DNA of 64,000 nt from Proteiniphilum propionicum. Its GTDB lineage: Bacteria > Bacteroidota > Bacteroidia > Bacteroidales > Dysgonomonadaceae. The translations under genes were made by a program, and so were the position numbers. The DNA lies in assembly GCF_022267555.1 (NCBI RefSeq), contig NZ_CP073586.1, forward strand, positions 1,658,501-1,722,500. The letters are read 5' to 3'. The notes beneath the pieces were generated by a model. That model was given only the letters and a program-made list of their open reading frames with translations. It was not told where the DNA came from and did not search any database. Below, piece after piece: positions 45,301-54,457 of the stretch (the first letter of the stretch is position 1; every line of letters starts with the position of its first letter).

Positions 45301-47937
45301 GCCTATGAAATGAAACGTCTGGGACAGGTGAACAAGCCGATGATTGTCGGGCTAAAGGCGAATGTACACGAAATTGCGGCAACATTTAAAACGGCTTATC
45401 CCAATGCCAAAATACTTTATCCCGGCAAAGAAGATTTTACGCCAAAGAAACGGGTAAAAATCTTCAATGATATTAAAAACAACAGTTGGGATGCCGTTAT
45501 CCTGACACACGACCAGTTCGGTAAAATACCCCAGTCACCGGAAATGCAACAGCAGATATTTCAGGCAGAATTGGACTCTGTAGAAGAGAATCTCGAAATA
45601 TTGCGCAATCAGGGAAAGGATATCTCCAAAATGATGCTCCGGGGATTGGAGATCAGGAAACAGAATCTGGAGGTAAAGTTAAGCAAGCTTGCCGACCAGA
45701 TAAAAAACCGGACAGATGATGTGGTGGATTTTAAGATGATGGGTATTGATCATTTATTTGTAGATGAGAGCCACCAGTTCAAAAATTTAATGTTTACCAC
45801 CCGCCATGACCGTGTGGCAGGTATGGGAAACCCAGAAGGAAGCCAGCGGGCTCTTAATATGCTCTTTGCTTTGCGGACCATTCAGGAACGCAGTGGAAAA
45901 GACCTGGGAGCGACATTCCTGTCGGGAACAACGATCTCAAACTCCCTAACCGAATTATACCTTTTATTCAAATACCTTCGTCCAAAAGCTCTGGAAAAAC
46001 AGGGGATCAACTCTTTTGACGCCTGGGCAGCCGTTTTCGCAAAAAAGAGTACCGACTATGAGTTCTCCGTTACCAACCAGATCGTACAGAAAGAACGCTT
46101 CCGATACTTTATCAAAGTACCGGAGCTGGCGGCTTTCTATTCGGAAATAACTGATTTTAGAACAGCTAAAGATATCGGTATAGACCGTCCCGAAAAGAAT
46201 GAAATCCTCTACAATATACCCCCGACACCACAGCAGGAAGTCTTTATAGGGAAACTGATGAAATTCGCAGAGACGGGGGATGCCACTATCTTGGGACGAG
46301 CCAAACTGACAGAGAAAGAGGAAAAGGCAAAAATGTTGATCGCAACGGATTATGCCCGCAAGATGTCGCTCGATATGCGCATGATCGATATGGCATACGG
46401 TGATCATATTGATAATAAAGCATCCCATTGTGCGGCAAAGATTACTGAATATTACAATAAATATGATTTCCAGAAAGGAACTCAGTTTGTCTTCAGCGAT
46501 CTGGGAACGTACAAACCCGGAGAATGGAGTCCTTATAGTGAAATAAAGCGTAAGTTGGTGGAAGATCACGGGATACCCGCCCATGAGATACGCTTCATAC
46601 AGGAGGCCAAGACGGATAATGCCCGCAAAGCTTTGATCGCCGGTATGAATGAGGGACGTATCCGTGTATTGTTCGGCTCAACCAGTATGTTGGGTACAGG
46701 GGTAAATGCGCAAAGAAGGGCTGTCGCCATTCATCATTTAGACACCCCCTGGCGCCCCTCTGACCTGAATCAGCGGGATGGGAGAGCCATTCGCAAAGGG
46801 AATGAAATTGCCAAATTATATGCGGATAACAAGGTGGATGTTTTGATTTATGCAGTAGAAAAGAGCCTTGATTCTTATAAATTCAATCTGCTTCAAAACA
46901 AGCAGTTATTTATCAACCAGCTAAAGACAAATAATATGGCAACACGCACCATTGATGAAGGCAGCATGGATGAAAGTTCGGGTATGAACTTTTCCGAATA
47001 CGTAGCCATATTATCCGGTAATACCGACCTGTTGGAGAAGGCAAAGCTGGAAAAGAAAATTATGGCTCTGGAGAGTGAACGGCAGGCATTCAACCGCAGT
47101 AAGTCTTCGGCTATCTACAAATACGAAGATGCTACCCGCAGTATTGACAGCAACAATGAAATGGTTGCCCGTATGTCAAAAGATCTCTTGGCATTTAACG
47201 ATAACGTGCAAATTGTTAGGGATGGCAATAAAATGAATCCGATCCGTTTGGATAATCTGGAAAGCAAAGATCCAAAGGTCATCGGCGAAAAACTGAACCA
47301 ACTGGCGAATAATGCCCGAACCAATGGTGAGTATTTTAAGATTGGTGAGCTATACGGCTTCAAAATCCTTGTCAAAACGGAGGAAAGCCTAAAAGAAGGC
47401 TCGCTGTTCAAAGACAACCGTTTCTTTATCGAAGGGGAAGGAAACATCAAGTACAGCTATAATAACGGACATATCGCCGTTGATCCGCTTCTGGCATCAA
47501 AGAATTTTATCAATGCTTTGGAGAAGATCCCGAATTTGATTGAAAAGTATAAGGCGGATAACCAAAAGTTGGAAAAGGATATACCCGTACTCAAAGAGGT
47601 GATTGATTCCATTTTTCGTAAAGAGCCGGAACTAAGGGAACTGAAGTCCGAACTGGATTCACTGAGTAGGCGGATCAACCTTTCTTTGGAGAATAGAAAC
47701 AAGCCGGATGAGCAGATGCTGCAAAATACGACAGATTCAATGAATGGGATTTTGCCTCAGCATAATTCCGACCTAATTGATCCTGTGTCGGATGTACGTT
47801 CCGGACAACCTATGAGCCTGAAAGAGATTATCGATGCAAATAGGGATCGCATAATAATAGCCTCTGTAAGCAAGCCCGATGAAAATATGGAGTCCAATAA
47901 TATGAAGCAAAAAGTATCGAAAGGGATAAGAATGTAG
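42307..47937 (+). CDS. Giant N6-adenine methylase plus SNF2-like helicase
   Basis: At 1876 residues this protein combines two enzyme domains. The methylase has motif [16 protein letters not shown] (about residue 138) and a variant motif [10 protein letters not shown], in place of NPPF. Middle sequence of DUF-type linkers follows. The helicase has [15 protein letters not shown] (Walker A), [10 protein letters not shown] (DEAH-like), LSGTTISNS and the C-terminal [13 protein letters not shown] and [14 protein letters not shown] motifs V and VI. A coiled-coil tail ends it. Such proteins are conserved in Bacteroidales ICEs and phages and may protect incoming DNA (inference). Confidence 0.93.
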   Translation: MAYNKKEHLKANIDAIRTVFMLEKEGRKPSVEEQALLKQYAGFGGLKCVLNPASSLTDTVHWAKSELELFPLVAELHRVLKKNTANENEYKRYMNSIKNSVLTAFYTPPGIVNTLSETLRNSGIIPKLVLDPSAGTGEFAHAFHQAASHKSELICFEKDILTGKMLSALTPGHKVNIEGFETIENRYNNYFDVVSSNIPFGDMKVFDAVFMKQDQLHRDSTRAIHNYFFIKGVESLREGGILAFITSQGVMNSPNNTPVRKWLMENTNLVSAIRLPNNLFTDYAGTEVGSDLIVLQKNTGKDPKLSFWENLFVGTSQSEVTGIYNNDYFYNFSRIVQTKASIGTDPYGKPAQVFIHEGGIEGMAVYMRKMLESDFKSYLDLDLYNGHTVIQKQSETKSTAQLDREEHSHGFGDTFSDDLNPLWQTDDLDPFWQAVEDHWFPDEKEFWNKKVETVAKVQQSVTQEPLITLYDLFGFTEEERSQVKPVRGGKKKAVLSKGKPRQLNMFSSNGQSSANNNRATVYPVSDARKDEQQERLRQEQRQKEEKLSFETRPFTGELKEYHKAGSLVEDQGQIGYLKERYRDGSTFQPLNLPSAQRSKIISYIEVRDFYHELYNHEAKYLTVYESLRSNLNLGYDKFVRHFGNLNDKKNLDVIKMDAGGNEILSLERAIDGKLQKADIFHGPVAFNPNDLKAAGTSDEALIASLNKYGEVRLDYMESLMTDKDREGLISDLHGRIYFNPIIRNYEVQDRFIAGNVVEKAERIETYLQNHPDDLPAQEALKALQKATPEPIRFEQLDFNFGERWIKMSVYEDYISKLFEADVTIDYYASRDDFTVKANKSNLIINEKFAVQGESKLYTGMHLLKHALLNTTPNITKTITVTDPETGEPKDVKVPDGQAIQLANTKIDEIRNGFSDWLDQQSPEFKNNLADIYNRKFNCFVRPQYDGSHQFFPGLDLKALGIPDLYQSQKDCVWMIKQNGGGIGDHEVGAGKTLIMCCAAYEMKRLGQVNKPMIVGLKANVHEIAATFKTAYPNAKILYPGKEDFTPKKRVKIFNDIKNNSWDAVILTHDQFGKIPQSPEMQQQIFQAELDSVEENLEILRNQGKDISKMMLRGLEIRKQNLEVKLSKLADQIKNRTDDVVDFKMMGIDHLFVDESHQFKNLMFTTRHDRVAGMGNPEGSQRALNMLFALRTIQERSGKDLGATFLSGTTISNSLTELYLLFKYLRPKALEKQGINSFDAWAAVFAKKSTDYEFSVTNQIVQKERFRYFIKVPELAAFYSEITDFRTAKDIGIDRPEKNEILYNIPPTPQQEVFIGKLMKFAETGDATILGRAKLTEKEEKAKMLIATDYARKMSLDMRMIDMAYGDHIDNKASHCAAKITEYYNKYDFQKGTQFVFSDLGTYKPGEWSPYSEIKRKLVEDHGIPAHEIRFIQEAKTDNARKALIAGMNEGRIRVLFGSTSMLGTGVNAQRRAVAIHHLDTPWRPSDLNQRDGRAIRKGNEIAKLYADNKVDVLIYAVEKSLDSYKFNLLQNKQLFINQLKTNNMATRTIDEGSMDESSGMNFSEYVAILSGNTDLLEKAKLEKKIMALESERQAFNRSKSSAIYKYEDATRSIDSNNEMVARMSKDLLAFNDNVQIVRDGNKMNPIRLDNLESKDPKVIGEKLNQLANNARTNGEYFKIGELYGFKILVKTEESLKEGSLFKDNRFFIEGEGNIKYSYNNGHIAVDPLLASKNFINALEKIPNLIEKYKADNQKLEKDIPVLKEVIDSIFRKEPELRELKSELDSLSRRINLSLENRNKPDEQMLQNTTDSMNGILPQHNSDLIDPVSDVRSGQPMSLKEIIDANRDRIIIASVSKPDENMESNNMKQKVSKGIRM

Positions 47938-47951
47938 TTAATTATAAAGAA

Positions 47952-47980
47952 TCCTGCCTTGTTATCACAACAAAACAGGA
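47952..47980. terminator. Terminator-like hairpin after the methylase-helicase gene
   Basis: TCCTGCCTTGTT (47952-47963) pairs with AACAAAACAGGA (47969-47980), with two mismatches. It lies in the 102-nt gap between convergent genes. Confidence 0.6.
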
Positions 47981-48039
47981 CTCAGACAAACTAAACAAAA
48001 CATAAAAAGAAAATAAACCAACCGGATATAACTAACTAA

Positions 48040-48366
48040 TCAAGCCAACTCTTCTTCCTTTTCATCGTTAATACCGTTTCTCTTATCTTTCCCAAAATTC
48101 AGGCGTATAAAATTGCTCACATCCGACTCTTTATAAAAAGTTTTTCCATAAAGCGTATGGTAAGGCAATTCCTTTGATGAACGATACCGTTGTAAGGTAC
48201 GTTTGCTAATATTCAACAACTTACATAGGTCATAATTGTCATAGAGAAGTTCCCCGTCAAGGTAACACCTCTGTTTTGACATGCTGACCAACGTTTTATC
48301 TATCTTATCCAGACGATTGATAATGTTTTGTATCTTCTTTTCGAAAAATTCTTTTTCTATAAACAT
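48040..48366 (-). CDS. Small HTH protein, excisionase-like (Xis2d-like)
   Basis: This 108-residue protein has a helix_turn_helix_17 domain: YDLCKLLNISKRTLQRYRSSKELPYHTLYGKTFY (key LLNISKRTLQRYRSSKELPY). An N-terminal coiled coil precedes it. It is the second of a pair with 48399; the pair resembles the small winged-helix excision proteins of CTnDOT-type ICEs. Confidence 0.8.
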   Translation of the reverse strand: MFIEKEFFEKKIQNIINRLDKIDKTLVSMSKQRCYLDGELLYDNYDLCKLLNISKRTLQRYRSSKELPYHTLYGKTFYKESDVSNFIRLNFGKDKRNGINDEKEEELA

Positions 48367-48398
48367 AGTCGCAGCTTTAGTAATGGAATTGATAACCC

Positions 48399-48737
48399 TT
48401 ATCCACGGACTTTTAACGAATAGTTTCTTTTAAAGTCTTCTACAGTAACGGGATCAGACTTGATAATCCGTTCATCCAGGCAACGCTCTATTTCTGAGAG
48501 CCGGTACAAACATCTTCCCCGCAACATGGAATAGTTTATGATGTTTTCCTTTCGTAAGCGTTGTAGTGTGCGTGTACTAATACGTAATAATTCAGCAACT
48601 TCGTTGCTGTCCATCCAGATATCATTAGCCGAATCTTTGGTCTTAGACTGCTCCGCTTTTATTACAAAGCTTGCAATCCGGTCTATTTTATCTATCAGCT
48701 TTTTATAAGCTTCACTGTCGAATGTTATAACTTCCAT
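48399..48737 (-). CDS. Small HTH protein, excisionase-like (Xis2c-like)
   Basis: This 112-residue protein has the domain NEVAELLRISTRTLQRLRKENIINYSML, the MerR-like HTH_17 fold also seen in its neighbour. The gap to the neighbour is 32 nt, so they are an operon. In CTnDOT the corresponding proteins act with topoisomerase III in excision. Here the integrase is not in the window. Confidence 0.8.
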   Translation of the reverse strand: MEVITFDSEAYKKLIDKIDRIASFVIKAEQSKTKDSANDIWMDSNEVAELLRISTRTLQRLRKENIINYSMLRGRCLYRLSEIERCLDERIIKSDPVTVEDFKRNYSLKVRG

Positions 48738-49170
48738 ATTTTCGTCATTTTTATTTCATACCGCAAATATGGGGCGATTTAGACAGGGAGTTTTCATACT
48801 CGCTAGCGACTCGCCTAATTTTTTTGATATATCGATTTTCTCAGTAGAAAAATCTGTCACCCAATGTAAACTGGAAAAACATTACATGTTTTCCATAATG
48901 AGAATGATTGAACGAAAAATAATAAAATTTTCATTTTATTGAATATAAATACATTAATATTGGTATCTTTGAAAATTGAAATTTATCGGATTCCAATATG
49001 CAAAATAACCTACGTAAAATTGAAAGAGGAAAGAAGTGATAAGTGTTGATTATGTAGTTTATATTCAAATATTTAATTGATAAATATGAAAATTACATTT
49101 ACGAATGTTCTATAAATTAAATGTTACATACCATATTTTACAGACACCCTAAAACTAAAACAGACAGTTT
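48738..49170. other. Intergenic region before the TIR-caspase operon
   Basis: The 433 nt are AT-rich and contain no convincing gene. The promoter candidate at 48939-48971 lies here. I see no other repeat. Confidence 0.5.
48939..48971 (+). promoter_or_regulatory. Candidate promoter of the TIR-caspase operon
   Basis: TTG at 48939-48941 and TATCTTTG at 48964-48971, 22 nt apart, fit the Bacteroidota pattern. The leader to the ATG would be about 195 nt. Confidence 0.5.
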
Positions 49171-49536
49171 ATGAAGAAAGTTATTTTTATCGCATTTGCT
49201 ATTGAAGACGAGAGACAAAGAGATTTTCTTAAAGGACAATCCCTCCTGACTTACTCCCCATTTGAATATGTTGACATGTCGGTTAAAGAACCATATAGTG
49301 AAGATTGGAAGTCAAGAGTGAGAACTCGAATCAGACGTTCAGATGGAATTATTGTTTTGGTCAGTAAAAATTCACTATCTTCTTCAGGCCAGAAATGGGA
49401 AATTCAATGTGCTAAGGAAGAAGGGAAAAAGATTCTTGGAATCTGGGCTTATTCAAATGATCGTACTGAAATCTCAGGTATTACAACTAAAGTTTGGTCT
49501 TGGGACACCATTAAGAACTTCATAAATTCCTTATAA
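49171..49536 (+). CDS. TIR-like (DUF1863/ThsB-type) domain protein
   Basis: This 121-residue protein is a stand-alone TIR-like domain. Visible elements are the first beta-strand [19 protein letters not shown], the segment [20 protein letters not shown] and the [12 protein letters not shown] helix, whose Glu77 is in the usual catalytic position. ThsB proteins of Thoeris defence have this form and make cyclic-ADP-ribose-type signals. Its stop and the next start overlap as TAATG. The partner is a caspase-like protease, which matches the arrangement called type IV Thoeris. Confidence 0.85.
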   Translation: MKKVIFIAFAIEDERQRDFLKGQSLLTYSPFEYVDMSVKEPYSEDWKSRVRTRIRRSDGIIVLVSKNSLSSSGQKWEIQCAKEEGKKILGIWAYSNDRTEISGITTKVWSWDTIKNFINSL

Positions 49537-50510
49537 TGAAAATCGCTTTAATCGTTGGAATAAATCACTATCCTAACGGAGGAGATTTGTACGGTTGTGT
49601 TAATGATGCATATTCAGTCAAAGGTATTTTAGAACGAAATTTTGATGGTTCAGTTAATTTTGACTGCAAACTATTGACAGCCTCAAATGCAAAAGAATCC
49701 ATTGAAAGAGGGGAACTAAAAGATGCAATAACACAACTATTTACGACTAAAGCAGAAGTTGCTCTTTTATATTTCGCTGGGCATGGGCATATTGAAACAA
49801 CTGGAGGTTACCTATTAGGAAGTGATGCTAAAAGAGGAGATGACGGTATTTCTTTAAATGATATATTGCTGCTGGCAAATGATTCACCAGCAACCAACAA
49901 AGTTATAATATTAGACAGTTGCCATTCCGGGATTGCTGGAAATGTTCCAAACATAAAAGACAGTGCATTAATTAGTGAAGGTATAACAATATTAACGGCT
50001 TCTACCTCTGACCAATATGCTTCGGAAAAAGATGGTAGTGGTATTTTTACGACATTGCTAGTTGATGCACTAAGCGGAAGTGCCTCCAATATTTTAGGTG
50101 ACGTTACACCTGGTAGTGTTTATGCTCATATTGACCAATCATTAGGGGCGTGGGAACAACGACCTATTTTTAAAACAAATGTTCGGAATTTTATTTCTTT
50201 GAGAAAGGCGGCTCCTTCGATAGAATTAGACGACTTACGAGCAATTAAAGATTTATTTCCAACAGCTGGATTTGAATTTAAACTAGACCCTACCTACGAG
50301 CCTGAAATGAAAGGACGAGATGCTGGAATGCCTGATCCAATAGAAGGTAATACTAAAGACTTCGCTCTTTTGCAAAAATATAATAGACTGAACTTGCTTA
50401 GACCTGTGGATGCACAACATATGTGGAATGCGGCTATGGAAAGCAAATCTTGTAAACTAACTGCATTAGGAGAGCATTATAGAAAACTTGCTGAAAACAA
50501 CAGAATATAG
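49536..50510 (+). CDS. Caspase-like (C14) protease, partner of the TIR protein
   Basis: This 324-residue protein has a complete caspase-like catalytic dyad: His83 in YFAGHGH and Cys129 in ILDSCHSG. The opening [11 protein letters not shown] is the metacaspase/C14 start. A C-terminal domain (about residues 215-324) with [16 protein letters not shown] and [20 protein letters not shown] may be the signal-sensing part. TIR-caspase pairs are known to act in phage defence: the TIR product activates the protease and the cell is killed. Its location at the ICE right end fits a defence cargo. Confidence 0.87.
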   Translation: MKIALIVGINHYPNGGDLYGCVNDAYSVKGILERNFDGSVNFDCKLLTASNAKESIERGELKDAITQLFTTKAEVALLYFAGHGHIETTGGYLLGSDAKRGDDGISLNDILLLANDSPATNKVIILDSCHSGIAGNVPNIKDSALISEGITILTASTSDQYASEKDGSGIFTTLLVDALSGSASNILGDVTPGSVYAHIDQSLGAWEQRPIFKTNVRNFISLRKAAPSIELDDLRAIKDLFPTAGFEFKLDPTYEPEMKGRDAGMPDPIEGNTKDFALLQKYNRLNLLRPVDAQHMWNAAMESKSCKLTALGEHYRKLAENNRI

Positions 50511-50984
50511 TACAGCATATAACATCGCAGAAGCAAAAGACGAGGCGAAGTGCTTCGTATAAATATTTGTGCCATATTTGCCGTGTTCCGCTTCGTATTA
50601 TAACGTGCAGTGCTAAAAATTCCGATCGACAATGCGCGGCTCGTTATGTGCTATCAAATCAATTACCAGAGTATGAATATTGAGAAATTTATTAGAATAA
50701 CTACAAACTTGACGGATGAAAATAAAAAGGCTTTAGTACTTGTCGAGAAAAAGATTAGTGCGGCTAATTACTCACCTCTTTTGTATCAGTATTTGGAAAA
50801 AATAGAAGAAATCTGATTTTAAGACTTGTATAATTCAAAAAAAGAGACTACTTTTGAACCTGAAAAGGAAACAGGTTGCCAGAGGACGCTTGTATGACAA
50901 TTTAAGACAAAATAAAGGTACTAAATCGGTACTTAGTCGTTAAGTTTATTTTGGAAAGAATTTATTCTCAATAATATAGCGAAA
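50511..50984. other. Region between the defence genes and the att site, attC-like symmetry
   Basis: Directly after the caspase gene, GCATATAAC (near 50516) and GTTATGTGC (50643-50651) form near-complementary ends around about 130 nt of partially self-complementary sequence, with GAAGTGCTTC and CGCTTCG inside. The shape recalls an integron attC site or similar Bacteroidota intergenic repeat. Evidence is weak. Confidence 0.3.
50673..50816 (+). CDS. Possible small protein of 47 residues
   Basis: An ATG at 50673 opens a 47-residue frame, MNIEKFIRITTNLTDENKKA and then LVEKKISAANYSPLLYQYLEKIEEI (key ANYSPLLYQYLEKIEEI). The composition looks protein-like and helical. It has no recognisable relatives and no clear promoter, so it may not be real. 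Confidence 0.35.
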   Translation: MNIEKFIRITTNLTDENKKALVLVEKKISAANYSPLLYQYLEKIEEI

Positions 50985-51012
50985 GCGGGTTCGAGTCCCG
51001 TCTTCCGCTCCA
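50985..51012 (+). other. Right attachment site: 3' end of a tRNA-Gly gene
   Basis: The 28 nt GCGGGTTCGAGTCCCG plus TCTTCCGCTCCA are the T arm, acceptor 3' strand and CCA of a Bacteroidota tRNA-Gly. No 5' half is present. Five nt later the intact tRNA-Leu starts. An ICE integrating in the 3' end of tRNA-Gly leaves exactly such a fragment on the far side while restoring the gene on the near side, which is left of this window. Confidence 0.8.
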
Positions 51013-51017
51013 GGTCC

Positions 51018-51102
51018 GCTCGGATGGTGGAATGGTAGACACGCAAGACTTAAAATCTTGTGGCCATTATAGGCTGTGCGGGTTCAAGTCCCGCTCCGAG
51101 TA
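51018..51102 (+). tRNA. tRNA-Leu (anticodon TAA)
   Basis: Acceptor GCTCGGA (51018-51024) pairs with TCCGAGT (51095-51101), with one G-U. The anticodon stem-loop CAAGA-CTTAAAA-TCTTG gives anticodon TAA. The variable arm is long (class II), and the T arm has GCGGG-TTCAAGT-CCCGC. The CCA is not encoded. It marks the chromosome side of the ICE junction. Confidence 0.95.
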
Positions 51103-51107
51103 CTCTG

Positions 51108-51140
51108 AAAGGCTGCAAATCTATTGATTTGCAGCCTTTT
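51108..51140 (+). terminator. Terminator after tRNA-Leu
   Basis: AAAGGCTGCAAAT (51108-51120) pairs with ATTTGCAGCCTTT (51127-51139) around a 6-nt loop and runs into T residues. Confidence 0.9.
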
Positions 51141-51597
51141 ATGTTTCTCCGTGGCGCCAAAGGGGCGCCCAGCTCAACGCAACAAAAACTTTAAACATCT
51201 TTAACGGTCGTATAATAATTTGAGGGAAAATTCCCAATATTTTCCTTTTTATCGTTATTTTTGCCAATGATGTTATTTTGAAATAATTCATGGAATCATT
51301 TTTTCTCCGCCAAGTTTTGCCATTGCATTCTTGAGTCTGTTCCAAAAACCCCATTTTACCAATTTCACCCCCTTTACAAGGTGTTGTGAATGGGGTGTTT
51401 TTCAAGAAAAAGACTTATCAGAGCGGACTCATTCTTTAAAATATAAATTATTGCCACTTTATTACAGCTATATTAATAACCAGACAACTTCTAATTTTGG
51501 TGTCGAACTTAATCTTTATCGACATTCATCGTTACACCCTGCATGGAGTGTAAGGTTTAGGGATTAATCTTAATATGGCTCTTGCACGCTTTGATCT
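51141..51597. other. Intergenic region with possible gene remnant
   Basis: About 460 nt lack an intact gene. A plus-strand frame ending at 51567 reads YYSYINNQTTSNFGVELNLY and ends HPAWSVRFRD, which looks like the last strands of a beta-barrel protein, but there is no start or upstream part. A hairpin (CACCCCC at 51366, GGGGTG at 51392, then T residues) may be a terminator. Confidence 0.45.
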
Positions 51598-51975
51598 CTA
51601 ATGCTTTAACTTTTGTTCCTTTATGCTGTGGAATATTTTAAACCATGTATAACTCACCATCATTGCCAATCCAGAAGCAGTAAGTATAGCCAGCTTGGCC
51701 GTGTCGCGGAGCATTGTGTTTCCGGGAAATGCCAGGTTCGACACGAAGATTAACATCGTAAAGCCTATTCCCGCAAGTATTCCAATTCCAATAAATTGAA
51801 ACCGGTTTACAGGAGTTGCCAACCGCACAAGCCTTAGTTTGGTTAAAATAAATACAGCCAGAGTGATACCCAAGGGTTTCCCAAGGAATAATCCTGAAAT
51901 AATGCCCAGTGATAAGGAAGATCCAAAGTTGGCAATCGATTCAGATGGCTGCAAGACTGCCTGTCGTGAGCTCAT
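51598..51975 (-). pseudogene. C-terminal fragment of an NhaA Na+/H+ antiporter
   Basis: The 125-residue frame has SLSLGIISGLFLGKPLGITLA, GILAGIGFTMLIFVSNLAF and AKLAILTASGLAMM, the last three to four membrane helices of NhaA. The usual protein is about 390 residues; the N-terminal two thirds are absent and the 25 nt before the pepE stop cannot hold them. It is a decayed gene fragment near the ICE junction. An ATG is available but a functional product is unlikely. Confidence 0.8.
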
Positions 51976-52000
51976 CGTTGATAATTAATATACTCCAAAA

Positions 52001-52708
52001 TCAGTGTAGGAGAAAACTGAAATCGTCTTCATTTGATAGCTCCAGAGGTTCCTGACCATATTTGAAGATACGTGCTTTTCGGTTTCCTGCAAGTGTCAGC
52101 TCTTCATCTTCGAGGAGAAGCATGGTGCCTTCACGCAGGCCCACAACGTATATACTCCTGTTTACTTCAATGAACTCTTTTATTCGTGTTTCGCGGGTCT
52201 CGCCACCGTGGTTTGCGGGATGATCGTCAAGATAATGAGGATTAATCTGAAATGGTATCAGATTAAGCGTCTTAAACTTTTCAGGCTCCACAATAGGCAT
52301 ATCGTTGGTTGTCATAAGAGTAGGACAGGCAATATTTGATCCGGCACTCCATCCGATATACGGAGTCCCCTTTTTTACTTTTTTACGGATCGCTTTTGTT
52401 AACTTGTTATTCTGAAGCATTTTCACCAGTTGCCATGTGTTCCCGCCTCCAACTACTATTGCATCGGCGTTCTCAATAGCCTCCACCTGATTTAAGAAGC
52501 GATGGATGCTTGTAACATGATGCCCTATCTCGGCAAAACGTGTGTTTACTTTCTCTTCATACTCTTCAAACGAAAATGTGACAGCAGCGTAAGGGATGAA
52601 AACGGCATTTATTGCTTTTTTACCCAGAAATTCTTTAATATGGTTTTTGGAATATTCCAAATATCCTTCTCCTGGATTTGTTGAGTTGCTGATTAATAGG
52701 AGTTTCAT
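52001..52708 (-). CDS. pepE: Dipeptidase E (aspartyl dipeptidase, family S51)
   Basis: This 235-residue cytoplasmic peptidase cleaves Asp-X dipeptides. The start MKLLLISNSTNPGEGYLEY is typical. The nucleophile Ser is in YIGWSAGSNIACPT (about residue 120). DADAIVVGGGNTWQL-type glycine-rich sequence is seen as AIVVGGGNTWQLVKM. INPHYLDDHP holds the catalytic His. The length matches E. coli PepE. Confidence 0.93.
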   Translation of the reverse strand: MKLLLISNSTNPGEGYLEYSKNHIKEFLGKKAINAVFIPYAAVTFSFEEYEEKVNTRFAEIGHHVTSIHRFLNQVEAIENADAIVVGGGNTWQLVKMLQNNKLTKAIRKKVKKGTPYIGWSAGSNIACPTLMTTNDMPIVEPEKFKTLNLIPFQINPHYLDDHPANHGGETRETRIKEFIEVNRSIYVVGLREGTMLLLEDEELTLAGNRKARIFKYGQEPLELSNEDDFSFLLH

Positions 52709-52819
52709 TGTAATTATTTTTTCAATTAAAATGCAAATGTAATAAAATGAAGTATGAAAATTGTTGTTTTAGCGATGAATAACGTACTTTTGCAAGTAAT
52801 TTTATTTAAAAAAATAACT

Positions 52820-53485
52820 GTGGAACAAATTTTACAAAAAATCCGCACCGATTTACGTTTGTCCATGAATGGTGTCATTGCCTCCAGTATGAGGAGTAAG
52901 GGGATTGACTTCCGGATGATTTTTGGTGTGGAGATACCCAAGCTAAAACAGATTGCAGCCAGTTACAAATCTGACAAGATACTGGCGGAAGCGTTGTGGG
53001 AAGAGGATGTACGTGAGATGAAAATACTGGCAACCATGTTGTTCCCGCCCGATAAGCTTACTAAAGAAGCAGCTGATAGATGGGTAACCGGAATTGTTAA
53101 TCAGGAGATTCGCGAACAGATATGTAAAAATCTTTTCCAGGAGGTCGATTTTTCTGATGATTTAGTCAGGGAATGGGCTAGGAGCGATGATGAAAGTGTA
53201 CGTACTACAGGTTATTGGTTGTTTGCAAGATTGTGCATCATTCGCTCCGAATCTGTACATGGGATAGATATGGATGAGTTGCTGGAAGATGTTATAACCG
53301 ACTTAAGAGGAGCATCACTGTTTTTGCGTCAATCGGCTTTGAATGCATTGAAATTTTACGGTAGAATATCACATGGCAACGCAGAAAAAATTCTGAGCAG
53401 TGTTGTGTCTTTTAAAAATTCCGATATCATACCAGAACGGGAGATGTTCGATCAGCTTCGATTTGAATTCGGATATTATAGTTAG
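52820..53485 (+). CDS. AlkD-like DNA alkylation repair protein
   Basis: This HEAT-repeat protein contains MNGVIASSMRSKGIDFRMIF, then VEIPKLKQIAASY and SVRTTGYWLFARL, as in AlkD-type proteins that recognise alkylated DNA. The frame is open with ATG from 52754, but a promoter-like TTG/TACTTTTG pair (52763-52792) overlaps that start, and family members begin near the KITVEQILQKI segment. I therefore prefer the GTG at 52820 (221 residues). It is divergent from pepE. Enzyme activity toward alkylated bases is inferred from family. Confidence 0.75.
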   Translation: MEQILQKIRTDLRLSMNGVIASSMRSKGIDFRMIFGVEIPKLKQIAASYKSDKILAEALWEEDVREMKILATMLFPPDKLTKEAADRWVTGIVNQEIREQICKNLFQEVDFSDDLVREWARSDDESVRTTGYWLFARLCIIRSESVHGIDMDELLEDVITDLRGASLFLRQSALNALKFYGRISHGNAEKILSSVVSFKNSDIIPEREMFDQLRFEFGYYS

Positions 53486-53667
53486 CCTTTGTAATTCTTT
53501 TTGATAAAAAACATAGACAGGAACAGGTTCAATATCAGGAATCCACCGCTTCCGGCGAAGAAGAATCCTTTCCATTTAGGAAAAACTAATAGTGACACCA
53601 CTGAAAATATTGCAATAATTGCAATAATAATCCACATTACAGTAAATATTGTTTTTTTCTGTGTCAT
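53482..53667 (-). CDS. Small membrane protein, two helices
   Basis: This 61-residue protein has two membrane segments (TVMWIIIAIIAIFSVVSLLVF and FLILNLFLSMFFI). It has a short basic C-terminus. It overlaps the end of the convergent AlkD-like gene by 4 nt. No function is known to me. Confidence 0.6.
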   Translation of the reverse strand: MTQKKTIFTVMWIIIAIIAIFSVVSLLVFPKWKGFFFAGSGGFLILNLFLSMFFIKKNYKG

Positions 53668-53746
53668 CGTATCTCACTTTTTTACAAAAATAATAAAAAA
53701 TATTCAGCCAAGCTCCATTTTTTATCCAATTCGTGGTAAATGATTT

Positions 53747-54220
53747 TCAATCATGATGATAAGGCTCGTTGTTTAAAATGGTTAAAGCCCTGTAAAGCTG
53801 TTCTGTAAAAACAAGCCTGACCATTTGGTGTGTAAAGGTCATTTTAGAGAGTGAAAATCTCTCATTTGCTTTATCGTACATATCTTGTGAAAATCCATAA
53901 GGGCCTCCAGCAATAAAAACCAGTCGTTTATGAACGTAGTGTGTTCTTTTTTCTATGAATCCGGCAAACTCCACAGAAGAGTACTGTTTGCCTTTATCAT
54001 CGAGTAAAACTATATGATCTGATGGCTGCAGTAGTTTAAGTATACTGTTTCCCTCTTGTATCTTTTGTTCTTTTTCAGAGAGGCTTTTCGTGTTTTTAAC
54101 ATCAGGTACGGTCTTTATTTCGAACTCAATGTAAAAATTCACTCTTCTGTTATACTGCTCTATAATTTTTGAGAAAAAAGGATCATCCGTTTTTCCTACA
54201 GATATTAAAATGATCTTCAA
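53747..54220 (-). CDS. rlmH: 23S rRNA (pseudouridine1915-N3) methyltransferase RlmH
   Basis: This 157-residue SPOUT methyltransferase has the start MKIILISVGKTDDPFFSKII, the SAM-binding knot FIAGGPYGFSQDMYDKA and the tail LSKMTFTHQMVRLVFTEQLYRA, diagnostic for RlmH. The family's usual length is 155-160. It is divergently oriented from nadC. It modifies helix 69 of 23S rRNA. Confidence 0.97.
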   Translation of the reverse strand: MKIILISVGKTDDPFFSKIIEQYNRRVNFYIEFEIKTVPDVKNTKSLSEKEQKIQEGNSILKLLQPSDHIVLLDDKGKQYSSVEFAGFIEKRTHYVHKRLVFIAGGPYGFSQDMYDKANERFSLSKMTFTHQMVRLVFTEQLYRALTILNNEPYHHD

Positions 54221-54457
54221 CCTCTTATTGAAATATTATATGTTAGACAGTTAAAATTAGAGTAGCTGGTCCCATGCTATCATAAAGTTTCTTGTTTTTT
54301 GTAGTATTGCATTGAAAAATGCGCTAGAAGCATGAAAAAAGCCTTTATAGGCACAAAGTTAGTTGATTATTTTGTATTTTTGCGCTGTTATTAACGTGAA
54401 ATTATAACAAAAAGGGCATTTGCGTTGTTTATTGTGAAATGTCTCTATTTCGTTTTT

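Noticed and set aside
50973..51012. Complete tRNA-Gly gene
   Set aside because: Only the T arm and 3' acceptor strand exist. The upstream 40 nt show no D arm or anticodon stem for glycine, so it is a fragment and was called an attachment site.
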